This document shows, piece by piece, positions 29,116 through 38,086 of a DNA stretch of 64,000 nt. Numbering within the stretch: the stretch's first letter is position 1; each line of letters opens with the position of its first letter. The DNA lies in NCBI RefSeq assembly GCF_030813715.1, contig NZ_JAUSUZ010000001.1:3596001-3660000 (forward strand). Reading direction: 5' to 3'. Below the pieces are notes generated by a model, which was not told the DNA's origin, did no database searches, and saw only the letters and a program-made list of their open reading frames with translations. A program made the position numbers and the translations under genes. Source of the DNA: Catenuloplanes indicus (GTDB lineage Bacteria; Actinomycetota; Actinomycetes; Mycobacteriales; Micromonosporaceae).

Positions 29116-29970
29116 GTGGATGACGTGACCGTTGTCGTGGCCAGCCGGAACCGGCGCGAGCAGCTGCTTCGCTATCTCCCGCGGCACGAGGCGCCGGTGA
29201 TCCTGGTGGACAACGCGTCCGAGGACGGCACGGCGGACGCGGTGTCGGAGGCGCTGCCGCACGTGCACGTGGTGCGGTCCGTCGTGAACCTCGGCGCGGC
29301 CGGGCGCAACGCCGGCGCGGAACTGGCCGAGACCAGATATGTGGCGTTCGCGGACGACGACTCGTACTGGGAGGCCGGCGCGCTCGGCAAGGCCGCCGCG
29401 CTGCTGGACGCGCACCCGCGCGCGGCGCTGCTCACCGGCCAGGTGCTGGTCGGGGCGGACGGCCGTAGCGATCCGATCTCCGCCGCGATGGAGGCGGCGC
29501 CGCTCGGCACGCCCACCGACCTGCCCGGCCCCGCGGTCCTCGGTTTCCTGGCGTGTGCGGCGGTGGTCCGGCGGGATGCGTTCCTCGCCGCCGGCGGTTT
29601 CAACCCCACGCTGCACGTGTACGGCGAGGAGGCGCTGCTCGCCATGGACCTCGCGGCGGCGGGCTGGGGGCTGGCCTACGTACCGGCGCTGACGGTCCGG
29701 CACCTGCCGCTCCCCGCCGGTCGGGACGTCGAGGGCCGGCGACGTCGCCAGGCCCGCAACGACCTGCTCACCTCGTGGCTGCGCCGCCCGCTGCCGATCG
29801 CGGCCACGGCCGCCCGGTCGGCCTGGCGGACCGGCGGCGCCACACGGGCCGGCTTGGCCGACGCGGCGCGGCTGCTGCCCTGGGTGCTCCGGCACCGCCG
29901 GGCGCTGCCGAAGCACGTCGAGGCCGCGGTCCGTACGCTCACGGCGACGCCGGAACCCGGGAGGGCGTGA
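29116..29970 (+). CDS. GT2-family glycosyltransferase
   Basis: A 284-residue GT-A glycosyltransferase. The N-terminus reads VTVVVASRNRREQLL with VILVDNASEDGTA. The metal-binding DxD is VAFADDDSYW, and the acceptor region has GFNPTLHVYGEEALLAMDLAAAGW with HLPLPAGRD. The C-terminal 60 residues are basic and helical, perhaps a membrane-contact segment. It has no close operon partner; the cellulase terminator separates it from the gene on its left. The sugar and acceptor are unknown; rhamnosyl- and mannosyltransferases in this family look similar. Confidence 0.8.
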   Translation: MDDVTVVVASRNRREQLLRYLPRHEAPVILVDNASEDGTADAVSEALPHVHVVRSVVNLGAAGRNAGAELAETRYVAFADDDSYWEAGALGKAAALLDAHPRAALLTGQVLVGADGRSDPISAAMEAAPLGTPTDLPGPAVLGFLACAAVVRRDAFLAAGGFNPTLHVYGEEALLAMDLAAAGWGLAYVPALTVRHLPLPAGRDVEGRRRRQARNDLLTSWLRRPLPIAATAARSAWRTGGATRAGLADAARLLPWVLRHRRALPKHVEAAVRTLTATPEPGRA

Positions 29971-30073
29971 GCCGCCGGGCGTGAACGCCGGGCGCGGCCT
30001 GGCCGGGCACGAGCCGCCGGGATCGAGCCCGGCTGACGCACTCGGACCAGCCACGGACATCACCGGTCCCGGG

Positions 30074-30355
30074 TCAATGCATGCAGATCAGCGCGACCGT
30101 GGCCCCGGTGGCGATCATCAACGCGACCGTGACCGCCGCATACCGCAGGCGGTGCAGGAGTCTGAGGCGACGGTCGTGCCGACAACGGTCCGGGCACGGT
30201 TCCGGCGCCGCGGTGGGCGCGGCGGACGCGTCGGCGGCCGGTGGGGCCGGCGTCGGCGACGGGCGCGGGCCCGGGGTGACGTTGCGCCCGGGGCCGCCGC
30301 GGTATCGGCGGGACGCCTGGTTGATCGAGGGGCGCGGGGGTGGATCGGTCGTCAC
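30074..30355 (-). CDS. Small proline-rich single-TM protein, unknown function
   Basis: A 93-residue protein if it starts at GTG 30355. The N-terminal 55 residues are rich in Pro, Arg and Ala, then a basic Cys/His/Arg stretch (CPDRCRHDRRLRLLHRLRY) precedes one C-terminal hydrophobic helix (AAVTVALMIATGATVALI). Such a layout fits a tail-anchored membrane protein. TTGTCA, an 18-bp spacer and GAAAAT end six bases before the GTG, suggesting a leaderless gene; in-frame ATGs at 30385 and 30394 are alternatives. I know no family. It is divergent from the QueC-like gene, so the two may share control. Confidence 0.45.
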   Translation of the reverse strand: MTTDPPPRPSINQASRRYRGGPGRNVTPGPRPSPTPAPPAADASAAPTAAPEPCPDRCRHDRRLRLLHRLRYAAVTVALMIATGATVALICMH

Positions 30356-30544
30356 CGAAGCATTTTCGAGTGCGCGAAGCGGCATTGACAACATAAAATG
30401 CCGATTCGCACGTGTCCCGTATCGGACGCATTGGGATTGGATTCTCGCGCAATTCCCATGCTGTTCAGCTTCCCGCGACTGAGCGACACTAGCCAATGAC
30501 TGCGAGTATTTACTATGGTCGGCGGCGGACTGTGGGAGGTGCTG

Positions 30545-31255
30545 GTGGCTGAGGAGATCGTGCCATTCACCGGCGACCCCGACTCGGTCGTCCACGCAGC
30601 CGAGCGGGCGCGCGCCAGTCCGTACCCGCTGATCCTGATCGGGCCGGGCGAGGCCGCGGACGGTCACGCGCGGCGCATCCGGGAGTTGTTCGCCGCGGTC
30701 GAGTCGACGGCGACCAGGCCGGTCCGGCTGCACCACGGCATCTACGACGGCGGCACGGCGCCCGCACACGTGCTGCGCGCGCTCACGCTGCCACCGGGTA
30801 TGGACCCGCCGCCGGACGGCACGGTCAACCCCTACCTGCTGGTCACCGCGGGTGAGGTCGTCCGCCGCGGATTGCGGGCCGGTCTGCCGGCACCGGTGCT
30901 CACCCGGACCATCAGCTGCACGCGCGCCCCCTGCCCGTCCACCGCGCACTGCGGGCACTGCCCGGCCTGCCTGACCCGCCGGGCCGGCCTGCTGGCCGCG
31001 CTCGGCCGCGACAACACGCCGTACCTGTCCGATCCGTGGAACGTTGTCGATCACGACGACACGCTCCGTGATCAGGAGACGGTCCGCGACTGGCTCCGCC
31101 GCGACCTGATCGGCGTTGAGCTGCGGATTCCCGCCACCGCCCCGCCGGGGACATCGGCCGAACGGCTACGCGAGGCGGTCGAACGAGGCCGGAACGAGTT
31201 AAGGCGAATGTTCGACACCGGGGGTGGCCGAAGGTCGGAACCGTCGGCCGCATAG
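30545..31255 (+). CDS. QueC-like (7-cyano-7-deazaguanine synthase-fold) protein with degenerate PP-loop
   Basis: A 236-residue protein. Its C-terminal cysteines (C125, C130, C136, C139, C142 in SCTRAPC...HCGHCPACLTRRAGL) look like the QueC zinc site CxxCxxC with LxRxxGL. The N-terminus FTGDPDSVVHAAERA aligns in position with the PP-loop SGGLDSTVLLA of QueC, but the Gly-Gly is replaced by G-D-P. GTG 30545 has GGGAGG five bases upstream. No other queuosine or preQ0 gene is nearby. QueC-like proteins occur in phage-defence loci (for example QatC), but placing this one in such a system is inference. Confidence 0.6.
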   Translation: MAEEIVPFTGDPDSVVHAAERARASPYPLILIGPGEAADGHARRIRELFAAVESTATRPVRLHHGIYDGGTAPAHVLRALTLPPGMDPPPDGTVNPYLLVTAGEVVRRGLRAGLPAPVLTRTISCTRAPCPSTAHCGHCPACLTRRAGLLAALGRDNTPYLSDPWNVVDHDDTLRDQETVRDWLRRDLIGVELRIPATAPPGTSAERLREAVERGRNELRRMFDTGGGRRSEPSAA

Positions 31256-31441
31256 CCGATGGTTGCTCACCGAGCCGGTGGGCATGTGAACCGCTCAGCG
31301 GAGTCCGGGCGCGGCGAACGCGAGCAGAATTAGCCTTGCGCGGCCGTCCGGCACCATCGGGCACCGTTACCACCGACCGGCAGGACCTGTCCGGCGAGGC
31401 GGCCCACCGGCCGGCTCCCGGGGACAAGGGGAGACGCTTCG

Positions 31442-31978
31442 ATGCCCAACCACACCGACCCGCTGGCCGAGCTGCTCGCAGCCGGCGCGGCCACCGTGGA
31501 GCGGCCGAGCCTCGGTGCCGGCTACCGGGGATACGACACGCCGAGGCCCAAGGGCGGGACCGTGGATCTGCGCATCGTGCTGAACTGGCGGCACGCCGGG
31601 AAGATCACAGTGGACGGCCTGGGGCGGCTCGCCTTCCCGGTGCTGCCGGACCGGCCCGGTCTGTACCGCTTCACCTGGGTCGACGCGATCTGCGGGCACC
31701 GCACGTTCGTCGGCGAGACCGGCAACCTGTGGCGGCGGCTGATCGCCTACCGGCACCCGGGCCCGGCGTCGATCACCGATCAGTACGTCAGCGACCTGCT
31801 GCTGACCCACCTGAACGCGGGCGGCACCGCCGACGTGGCCATCGCCATGTACGGCGCGCTACACGTCGGCGGTGCCGAACGGGAGCTGGACCTCGCTTCC
31901 GTGGCGTCCCGGGAGTTGGCCGCCAATGCCGCGCTCATGCAGTGCGCGGTCACCGGCGACACCGACATCGTCAGCTAG
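31442..31978 (+). CDS. GIY-YIG-like nuclease-fold protein
   Basis: A 178-residue protein. Residues 73-104 read GLYRF...RTFVGETGNLWRRLIAYR, corresponding to the GIY (here GLY), YIG (here FVG) and catalytic-arginine segments of GIY-YIG endonucleases. E158 and N162 in ASRELAANAAL could be the metal-binding glutamate and terminal asparagine. The first 60 residues are unassigned. ATG 31442 follows GGGGAG at eight bases. It lies 186 bp after the QueC-like gene on the same strand, and its stop is 1 bp from that of the convergent cupin gene. Tyr-to-Phe changes make catalysis uncertain. Confidence 0.55.
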   Translation: MPNHTDPLAELLAAGAATVERPSLGAGYRGYDTPRPKGGTVDLRIVLNWRHAGKITVDGLGRLAFPVLPDRPGLYRFTWVDAICGHRTFVGETGNLWRRLIAYRHPGPASITDQYVSDLLLTHLNAGGTADVAIAMYGALHVGGAERELDLASVASRELAANAALMQCAVTGDTDIVS

Positions 31979-31979
31979 C

Positions 31980-32369
31980 TCAGTTCGACGGCGGCTCGTC
32001 CTTACCGGCCTCCTCCAGCGCGTCCGCCTCCTCCTTGGTGGCGTGCACCGCGCCGTCCGCGTGCTCCGGCGGGCCGTAGACCGTGTAGAGCACGAGCGGG
32101 TTCGGCCCCTCGTTGGTGAAGTTGTGCTTCGCGCCGGCCGGGACGATGACCATGTCGCCCTGGCTGACCTTGCGCGTCTGGCCGCTGACCTTGGCCTGGC
32201 CGACACCGCTGACGAAGGTGAGGATCTGGTCCACCTCGTGGACCTCCTCACCGATCTCGCCGCCGGCCGGGATCGTCATGATCACGACCTGGGTGTGCTT
32301 GCCGGTCCAGAGGACGCGACGGAAATCCGAGTACTGCTCCGCGACGGTGGCGATCGTGTAGTGCTCCAT
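31980..32369 (-). CDS. Cupin-domain protein
   Basis: A 129-residue single-domain cupin with the two motifs: G(X)5HxH-like in AGGEIGEEVHEVDQILTFVSG and G(X)5PxG(X)2H in GDMVIVPAGAKHNFTNEG. The metal ligands are reduced to E45, H44 or H82 and neighbours. It ends with an acidic tail (EEADALEEAGKDEP). Small cupins of this type bind metals or act as isomerases or dioxygenases; no substrate can be read here. ATG 32369 is the only sensible start, although the frame stays open far upstream through the MFS gene. Confidence 0.85.
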   Translation of the reverse strand: MEHYTIATVAEQYSDFRRVLWTGKHTQVVIMTIPAGGEIGEEVHEVDQILTFVSGVGQAKVSGQTRKVSQGDMVIVPAGAKHNFTNEGPNPLVLYTVYGPPEHADGAVHATKEEADALEEAGKDEPPSN

Positions 32370-32413
32370 GCTGTCAGTTCTACCCCCGCCGTCGCCTCGC
32401 CACTCGGGTCTTT

Positions 32414-33712
32414 CTACGTGGTCTTCAACGCCCATCGGCCCGGCTGCGCGAGCCCGTCGGCCGGCGGCGTCACCCGGTCGTGGCGGCGGGCCCGGAAGAG
32501 CAGCAGGGACAGCCCGGCCGCGCCGAGCGCGAGCGCGCCCGCGACGTACCAGGCCAGGTCGTACTCGCCGAGCCGGTCCCGGACCAGGCCGGCCCCGGTC
32601 GCCGCGATCGCGGCACCGACCTGGTGCGACGCGAAGACCCAGCCGAACACGACCGCGCCGTCCGCGCCGAAGTAGGTGCGGCACAGCGCCACGGTCGGCG
32701 GCACGGTCGCCACCCAGTCCAGGCCGTAGAACAGGATGAAGACCAGCATGCTCGGGCCGCTGTCCGCCGCGAACAGCGTGGGCAGCACCAGCAGGGACAG
32801 GCCGCGCAGCGCGTAGTAGGCGCCGAGCAGGATCCGGCTGTCGAACCGGTCGGTCAGCCAGCCGGACGCGATCGTGCCGACGATGTCGAAGACGCCGATC
32901 AGCGCGAGCAGGCCCGCGGCGGTGGTCTCCGCCATGCCGTGGTCGTGCGCGGCCGGGATGAAGTGCGTGCCGACCAGCCCGTTCGTGGTCGCGCCGCAGA
33001 TCGCGAAGCCACCGGCCAGCAACCAGAACGCACGGGTACGCGAGGCGGCGCCGAACGCGCGCACCGCCCGTACCGCCGCGTTGCCCTGGGGTCTCTGCTC
33101 GTCGATCTCGCCGCCGTAGGCGGTGGTGCCCAGGTCGCGCGGGTGATCCCGGAGGAAGAACCAGATCAGCGGCACGACCAGCAGCGCGGCCACGGTGACG
33201 GTGAGCGACGCGGTCCGCCAGCCGCTGTCCCGGACCAGCACGGCCAGGAGTGGCAGGAAGATCAGTTGCCCGGCCGCGCCGCCCGCGGTCAGCACGCCGG
33301 TGACCAGGCCGCGTCGCCGCACGAACCAGCGCCCGGTCACGGTCGCCACGAAGGACAGCGCCATCGAGCCGCTGCCGAGGCCGACCAGCACGCCCCAGCA
33401 GAGCAGCAGCTGCCAGCTCTCGGTCATGAACACGGTGAGCCCGCTGCCGGCCGCGACCAGCAGCAGCGCGACCGCGGCGACCCGGCGGATGCCGAACCGG
33501 TCCATCAGCGCGGCCGCGAACGGCGCGGTCAGGCCGTAGAGCAGCAGGTTGACGCTGACGGCCGCGGAGATCACGGCGAGCGGCCAGCCGAACTCGGCGT
33601 GCAGCGGATGCAGCATCACGCCGGGCGTGGCGCGGAAACCGGCCGCGCCGACCAGCGCCACGAACGCGACGGCCGCGACGAACCAGGCGGGGTGAATTCG
33701 AGGAGAGCGCAC
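32414..33712 (-). CDS. MFS transporter, monocarboxylate/OFA-like
   Basis: A 432-residue twelve-helix transporter. The first helix region begins HPAWFVAAVAFVALVGAAGFRATPGVML, with DRFGIRR as the loop 2-3 motif near residue 70. A central hydrophilic loop (about 200-225, EIDEQRPQGNAAVRAV) separates the halves, and WLTDRFDSR repeats the motif in the second half. Layout and wording resemble proton-linked monocarboxylate and oxalate:formate antiporter-type MFS proteins. It is divergent from the GlxA-type regulator across 72 bp and may be its target. Substrate unknown. Confidence 0.82.
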   Translation of the reverse strand: MRSPRIHPAWFVAAVAFVALVGAAGFRATPGVMLHPLHAEFGWPLAVISAAVSVNLLLYGLTAPFAAALMDRFGIRRVAAVALLLVAAGSGLTVFMTESWQLLLCWGVLVGLGSGSMALSFVATVTGRWFVRRRGLVTGVLTAGGAAGQLIFLPLLAVLVRDSGWRTASLTVTVAALLVVPLIWFFLRDHPRDLGTTAYGGEIDEQRPQGNAAVRAVRAFGAASRTRAFWLLAGGFAICGATTNGLVGTHFIPAAHDHGMAETTAAGLLALIGVFDIVGTIASGWLTDRFDSRILLGAYYALRGLSLLVLPTLFAADSGPSMLVFILFYGLDWVATVPPTVALCRTYFGADGAVVFGWVFASHQVGAAIAATGAGLVRDRLGEYDLAWYVAGALALGAAGLSLLLFRARRHDRVTPPADGLAQPGRWALKTT

Positions 33713-33784
33713 GAGAAACGAGTCTCTTCACAGATGACCGTTCGAGCCAGTGGCCCGCAGGCCATCGTGCGCAAGAATTGGGCC

Positions 33785-34771
33785 ATGACCGATCGCCACG
33801 TCGTCGCCGTGCTCGCGCTGCCCGGTGTGGTGCCGTTCGACCTCGGTACGGCCGTGCAGCTGTTCCGGTCCGCGCGCGACGCGGCCGGTCACCGGCTCTA
33901 TCGCACCCGTGTGTGCACGCCGGACGGCCGCGCGGTCCCGACCGGCGCCGGCATCACGATCGCGCCGGAGGACGGCGCCACCCTGGAACTGCTGGCCGAG
34001 GCGGACACGGTCGTGGTGCCGGGCGTCGACTCCGGGCCACCGGTCGAGGACGGCACGCTGGACCGCGCGGTCGTCGCCGCGCTGCGGGCCGCGCACGCGC
34101 GCGGCGCCCGGATCGTGTCCATCTGCACCGCGTCGATGGTGCTCGCCGCGGCCGGCCTGCTCGACGGCCGCCCGGCCACCACGCACTGGTGGTGGGTGGA
34201 CACGTTCCGGCGGCTCTACCCCCGCGCCCGGCTGAACCCGGACGTGCTGTTCGTCGACGACGGCTCCGTGCTCACCTCGGCCGGTGTCGCCGCCGGGATC
34301 GACCTGTGCCTGCACATCATCCGCACCGACCACGGCAGCGAGGTGGCGAACCGGGCCGCCCGCCGCTGCGTGGTGCCGTCCTGGCGGGAGGGCGGCCAGG
34401 CGCAGTTCATCGAGCGGCCGGTCCCGGCCTCACCGGCCGGCGCCGACACGGCCGCGACCCGGGCGTGGGCGCTGGAGCGGCTGGACGCGCCGCTGTCGCT
34501 ATCGGAGCTGGCCGGGCACGCGCGGATGAGCGTGCGCACGTTCACCCGCCGCTTCCGCGCCGAGACCGGCGTCAGCCCGAACCGCTGGCTGCTGCAACGC
34601 CGCCTGGACCTGGCCCGCCAGCTGCTGGAGAGCACGTCGCTGAACGTGGACCAGATCGCCCGGCGCTGTGGCCTCGGCACCGCGGCGTCACTGCGCCAGC
34701 ACCTGCACACCGCGATCGGGGTGGCGCCGAGCGCGTACCGGCGGTCGTTCAGCGCGGTCGCGCGCCACTGA
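33785..34771 (+). CDS. GlxA-type AraC-family regulator (DJ-1/PfpI plus AraC HTH)
   Basis: A 328-residue regulator. Residues ~6-175 form a class I glutamine amidotransferase/DJ-1-like domain (VLALPGVVPFDLGTAVQLF, IVSICTASMVLAAAGLLDGR with the nucleophile-elbow Cys). Residues ~235-320 form the two AraC helix-turn-helix units (LSELAGHARMSVRTFTRRF and VDQIARRCGLGTAASLRQHL). Such proteins sense small metabolites and activate nearby genes. It is divergent from the MFS transporter and its 3' end overlaps the convergent lactonase gene by 23 bp. Confidence 0.9.
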   Translation: MTDRHVVAVLALPGVVPFDLGTAVQLFRSARDAAGHRLYRTRVCTPDGRAVPTGAGITIAPEDGATLELLAEADTVVVPGVDSGPPVEDGTLDRAVVAALRAAHARGARIVSICTASMVLAAAGLLDGRPATTHWWWVDTFRRLYPRARLNPDVLFVDDGSVLTSAGVAAGIDLCLHIIRTDHGSEVANRAARRCVVPSWREGGQAQFIERPVPASPAGADTAATRAWALERLDAPLSLSELAGHARMSVRTFTRRFRAETGVSPNRWLLQRRLDLARQLLESTSLNVDQIARRCGLGTAASLRQHLHTAIGVAPSAYRRSFSAVARH

Positions 34772-35648
34772 CCGTGAGGCGGATGCCGTAGAGCGACGTG
34801 GTCGCCGTGAGGTAGAGGTGGTTGCGCTTCGGGCCGCCGAACGTGAGGTTGGAGACGGTCTCCGGCACGTGCAGCTTGCCGATCAGGGTGCCGTCCGGGT
34901 CGAAGCAGTGCACGCCGTCCGAGGCCGCGGCCCAGACCCGGCCGGCCTCGTCCAGGCGCAGCCCGTCGAAGCTGCCGGTGTCGCAGACGCCGAAGACCAC
35001 GCCGCCGGTCAGCGTGCCCTGGTCGGTGACCTCGAACCGGCGGATGTGCCGCCGCGCGGTGTCCACGATGTAGAGCAGCGACTCGTCGGCGGAGAACGCC
35101 AGCCCGTTCGGCCGGTCGAAGTCGCCCGCGACCAGCCGCACCTCTCCGGTGGCCGGATCGGCGCGGTAGACGTTGCAGGCGCCGATCTCGCTCTCCGCCC
35201 GGTGCCCCTCGTAGTCGCTGTCGATGCCGTAGCTCGGGTCGGTGAACCAGATCGCGCCGCCGGAGTGCTCCACCAGGTCGTTCGGGCTGTTCAGGCGCGC
35301 GCCGCCGAACCGGTCCGCGATCACGGTACGGCTGCCGTCGTGCTCGGTCCGGGTGACGCGGCGGTTGCCGTGCTCGCAGCTGACCAGGCGGCCGGCCCGG
35401 TCCATGAGGTGGCCGTTGGCGTACCCGGCCGGTTCGCGGAACACGCCCACCACGCCGGTCGTCTCGTCGTACCGCAGGATCCGGTCGTTCGGGATGTCGC
35501 TGAACACCAGGTAGCGGCCGGCCGGGAAGTACGCCGGCCCCTCGGTCCAGCGGCAGCCGGTGTGCAGCCGCTGCATCCACCGATCACCACGGATCTCCCT
35601 GAACCGCTCGTCCAGCACCTCGAAGCGCGCGTTCACCAGCTCGGTCAT
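34749..35648 (-). CDS. SMP-30/gluconolactonase family protein
   Basis: A 299-residue six-bladed beta-propeller lactonase. The divalent-metal ligands can be placed: E36 in WTEGPAY, Asn in LNSPNDLVEH, Asn in DRPNGLAFS and Asp in SFDGLRLDEAG. These enzymes hydrolyse sugar lactones such as gluconolactone or related esters. No sugar dehydrogenase is adjacent, so the natural lactone is unknown. It converges with and overlaps the GlxA-type gene by 23 bp. Confidence 0.9.
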   Translation of the reverse strand: MTELVNARFEVLDERFREIRGDRWMQRLHTGCRWTEGPAYFPAGRYLVFSDIPNDRILRYDETTGVVGVFREPAGYANGHLMDRAGRLVSCEHGNRRVTRTEHDGSRTVIADRFGGARLNSPNDLVEHSGGAIWFTDPSYGIDSDYEGHRAESEIGACNVYRADPATGEVRLVAGDFDRPNGLAFSADESLLYIVDTARRHIRRFEVTDQGTLTGGVVFGVCDTGSFDGLRLDEAGRVWAAASDGVHCFDPDGTLIGKLHVPETVSNLTFGGPKRNHLYLTATTSLYGIRLTVSGARPR

Positions 35649-35690
35649 CCCGACAGGCTAAACCGGCGCGCGGGACGTAGCCTGTAGCGC

Positions 35691-37826
35691 GTGGTGGAGC
35701 GGGCGGAAGCGCGGCAGGTGCTGGCCGCGGGACGCCGGCTGCGGGACGCCGCCGAGCGGGTCGCGGACGGCGATCGGCACATCCGGGGCGAGGCGCGCGA
35801 CGCCTACCTGCGGGAACGCGACCAGTTGCTGGCACGCCACCTGGAGACGCTGCCGGTCTCGGCGCTGCGTGACGCGGCCGGTGCGAAGGTCCGGATCGCG
35901 CCGCTGGAGAAGGCCGGGCTGACCACGATCGGCGCGGTCCGCTCCCGGTCCGAGGCCGAGTTGGCGCAGGTGCCCGGCCTGAGCCCGGCGGGCGCACGAC
36001 AGCTGAAGGCCGTGGCCGAGCAGGTGGCGGAGGCGGCGGCCCGATCGCTGGCCGTCCGGGTCAACTTTGACACCAAGGACCGGGCCGCGACCGCGCTGCT
36101 CACCGCGGTGCACCGGGTACTGCGGGCCGAGCCCGCGGTCGGCCCGGCACGCGGACCGGCCCGGCGCCTGGTCGACGAGCTGGAGTCCGCGCTGCGCTCC
36201 GCGTCCGTCGCGGGCAGCCTGCTGCGGATGCTGTTCGCCGGCCGGACCCGCCGCGAGCGTGCCGGTGCCGCGGTCGACCAGCTGCGCCGGCTGGTCGAGG
36301 ACGCGGAGCGGGAGAAGCTGCCCGCGAAACTGGCCAGGGCCGAACGGGCGATCCGGGAGCGGCCGGCGACGCCGCGCACGGTCTGGAAGGACTTCGAGAA
36401 GCGGTCCGCGGAGTACTACACCGCGTTCGGCGATCTCGGCGCCGAGCAGCCGGACGTGGACTCGTCGCAGGGCTTCCTGCCGACCGACATCACCGGCCGG
36501 GTGCGCCGCCAGGAGCTGGACGACACGTTCCGGACCGTGACGCTGCGCGGCTACCAGTCGTTCGGCGCCCGGTTCGCGCTGGCCCAGGGCCGGGTGATCA
36601 TCGGCGACGAGATGGGCCTCGGCAAGACCGTCCAGTCGATCTCCGCGATGGCGCACCTGCGGGCCCGCGGCGAGACCCACTTCCTGGTGGTCTGCCCGGC
36701 CAGCGTGATGGTCAACTGGACGCGCGAGGTCGCCGACCGCAGCAAGCTCACCGCATACCTGCTGCACGGCGGCCAGCGCGGCGCGAACCTGCGCACCTGG
36801 ACGGAGGACGGCGGCGTCGCGGTCGCCACCGTCGACTCGCTGCACACGCTCGACGTGCCCGCGCAGACCCGGGTCGCGCTGATGGTGGTGGACGAGGCGC
36901 ACTACGTGAAGAACCCGGACACCCGCCGGTCCAAGGCGGTGCGGGAATGGACAGACCGGGTGCCCCGGGTGATCTTCCTGTCCGGCACGCCGATGGAGAA
37001 CAAGCTGGACGAGTTCCGCAACCTGATCGGCTACCTGCAACCGCGCGTGGCCGACGGGCTCGACCTCGCCGGGACGGTGGCCGGGCCGGTCGCGTTCCGG
37101 CAGGCGGTCGCCCCGGTCTACCTGCGCCGCAACCAGGAGGACGTGCTCAGGGAACTGCCCGATCTGGTGCGCGCCGAGGAGTGGTCGGAGTTCAACCGGG
37201 CCGAGTTCTCCGCGTACCGGGAGGCGGTCGCGGCCGGGAACTTCATGGCGATGCGGCAGGTCGCGTTCACCGCGGACCCGGGTGGCTCCGGCAAGCTGCA
37301 CCGCCTCAGAGAACTGGTGATCGAGGCCCGGGAGAACGGCCGCAAGGTCGTCGTCTTCTCCAATTTCCGGTCCGTGCTGACCGAGGTCATCGAGCTGCTC
37401 GGCCCGGGCACGTTCGGGCCGCTGACCGGTTCCACGCCGGTCGAGGAACGGCAGAAACTGGTGGACGCGTTCAGCGCGGTCCCCGGCCACTCCGTGTTGA
37501 TCAGCCAGATCCAGGCCGGCGGCGTCGGCCTGAACATCCAGGCCGCGTCCGTGGTCATCCTCTGCGAGCCGCAGATCAAGCCGACCATCGAGGACCAGGC
37601 CGTGGCCCGCGCACACCGGATGGGCCAGGTCCGCTCCGTCCAGGTGCACCGGCTGCTCACCGCTGACGGCCCGGACCAGCGCATCCTGGAGATCCTGCAG
37701 CAGAAACGCCAGCTGTTCGACGACTACGCCCGGCACAGCGAGGTGGCCCGCTCCTCCCCCGACGCGGTCGACGTCGACCTGGCCAAGGCCGTCATCGCCG
37801 AGGAACAACGCCGTCTCGCGGTCTGA
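35691..37826 (+). CDS. SNF2-family DNA-dependent ATPase with N-terminal HhH-like segment
   Basis: A 711-residue DEAD-superfamily II ATPase. The N-terminal third is helical and carries a helix-hairpin-helix-like segment (about 72-110, LEKAGLTTIGAVRSRSEAEL with VPGLSPAGARQLKAVAE). Motif I is GDEMGLGKT (305-313), motif II VVDEAHYVKN (about 400), motif III LSGTPMENKLDEF; the helicase-C half has FSNFRSVLTEVIELL, QIQAGGVGLNIQAA and AHRMGQVRSVQVHRL. SNF2 proteins translocate on duplex DNA and remodel protein-DNA complexes. It has no methylase or restriction partner, so a DNA-repair or transcription role is as likely as defence. Confidence 0.88.
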   Translation: MVERAEARQVLAAGRRLRDAAERVADGDRHIRGEARDAYLRERDQLLARHLETLPVSALRDAAGAKVRIAPLEKAGLTTIGAVRSRSEAELAQVPGLSPAGARQLKAVAEQVAEAAARSLAVRVNFDTKDRAATALLTAVHRVLRAEPAVGPARGPARRLVDELESALRSASVAGSLLRMLFAGRTRRERAGAAVDQLRRLVEDAEREKLPAKLARAERAIRERPATPRTVWKDFEKRSAEYYTAFGDLGAEQPDVDSSQGFLPTDITGRVRRQELDDTFRTVTLRGYQSFGARFALAQGRVIIGDEMGLGKTVQSISAMAHLRARGETHFLVVCPASVMVNWTREVADRSKLTAYLLHGGQRGANLRTWTEDGGVAVATVDSLHTLDVPAQTRVALMVVDEAHYVKNPDTRRSKAVREWTDRVPRVIFLSGTPMENKLDEFRNLIGYLQPRVADGLDLAGTVAGPVAFRQAVAPVYLRRNQEDVLRELPDLVRAEEWSEFNRAEFSAYREAVAAGNFMAMRQVAFTADPGGSGKLHRLRELVIEARENGRKVVVFSNFRSVLTEVIELLGPGTFGPLTGSTPVEERQKLVDAFSAVPGHSVLISQIQAGGVGLNIQAASVVILCEPQIKPTIEDQAVARAHRMGQVRSVQVHRLLTADGPDQRILEILQQKRQLFDDYARHSEVARSSPDAVDVDLAKAVIAEEQRRLAV

Positions 37827-37841
37827 CCGAAACCGAATTCC

Positions 37842-37888
37842 GACTTCCCGCTTCCGGCGTGGTGCGGCCCGCATGCTCCCGCGGGCAA
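37842..37888 (+). repeat. Dispersed 3'-end intergenic repeat, copy D
   Basis: Sixteen bases after the SNF2 gene stop: CTTCCCGCTTCCGGCGTGG, a short spacer, then CCCGCATGCTCCCGCGGGCA. It diverges from the other copies after the GGGCA. The rest of the 260-bp gap to the pseudokinase gene shows no recognisable feature. Confidence 0.75.
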
Positions 37889-38086
37889 ACCCCGCCGTGC
37901 GGCAAGACTCCGCTGGCAGTAAGTATTGGCGGGGAACCCCCGCGGTCACCGGCCTGCCGCGCCATCCGCGACGCGACGCGGCCCCCGGCGTGGCGCGGCA
38001 TCGCGGCGGAACCACATGTCATGACTTCCGGACGCGGAGTGCCGTGCCGTTCCGCACCACTCACGACAGGATTCGCCCGGCCGCCG

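Noticed and set aside
31980-33731. A single 583-codon cupin fusion
   Set aside because: The first 450 codons are an out-of-frame shadow of the MFS gene; only the last 129 form the cupin, with its own ATG.
35691-37826. The SNF2 gene as part of a phage-defence system (DISARM-like)
   Set aside because: No methylase, phospholipase D or DUF1998 partner nearby; its neighbours are a lactonase and a pseudokinase.
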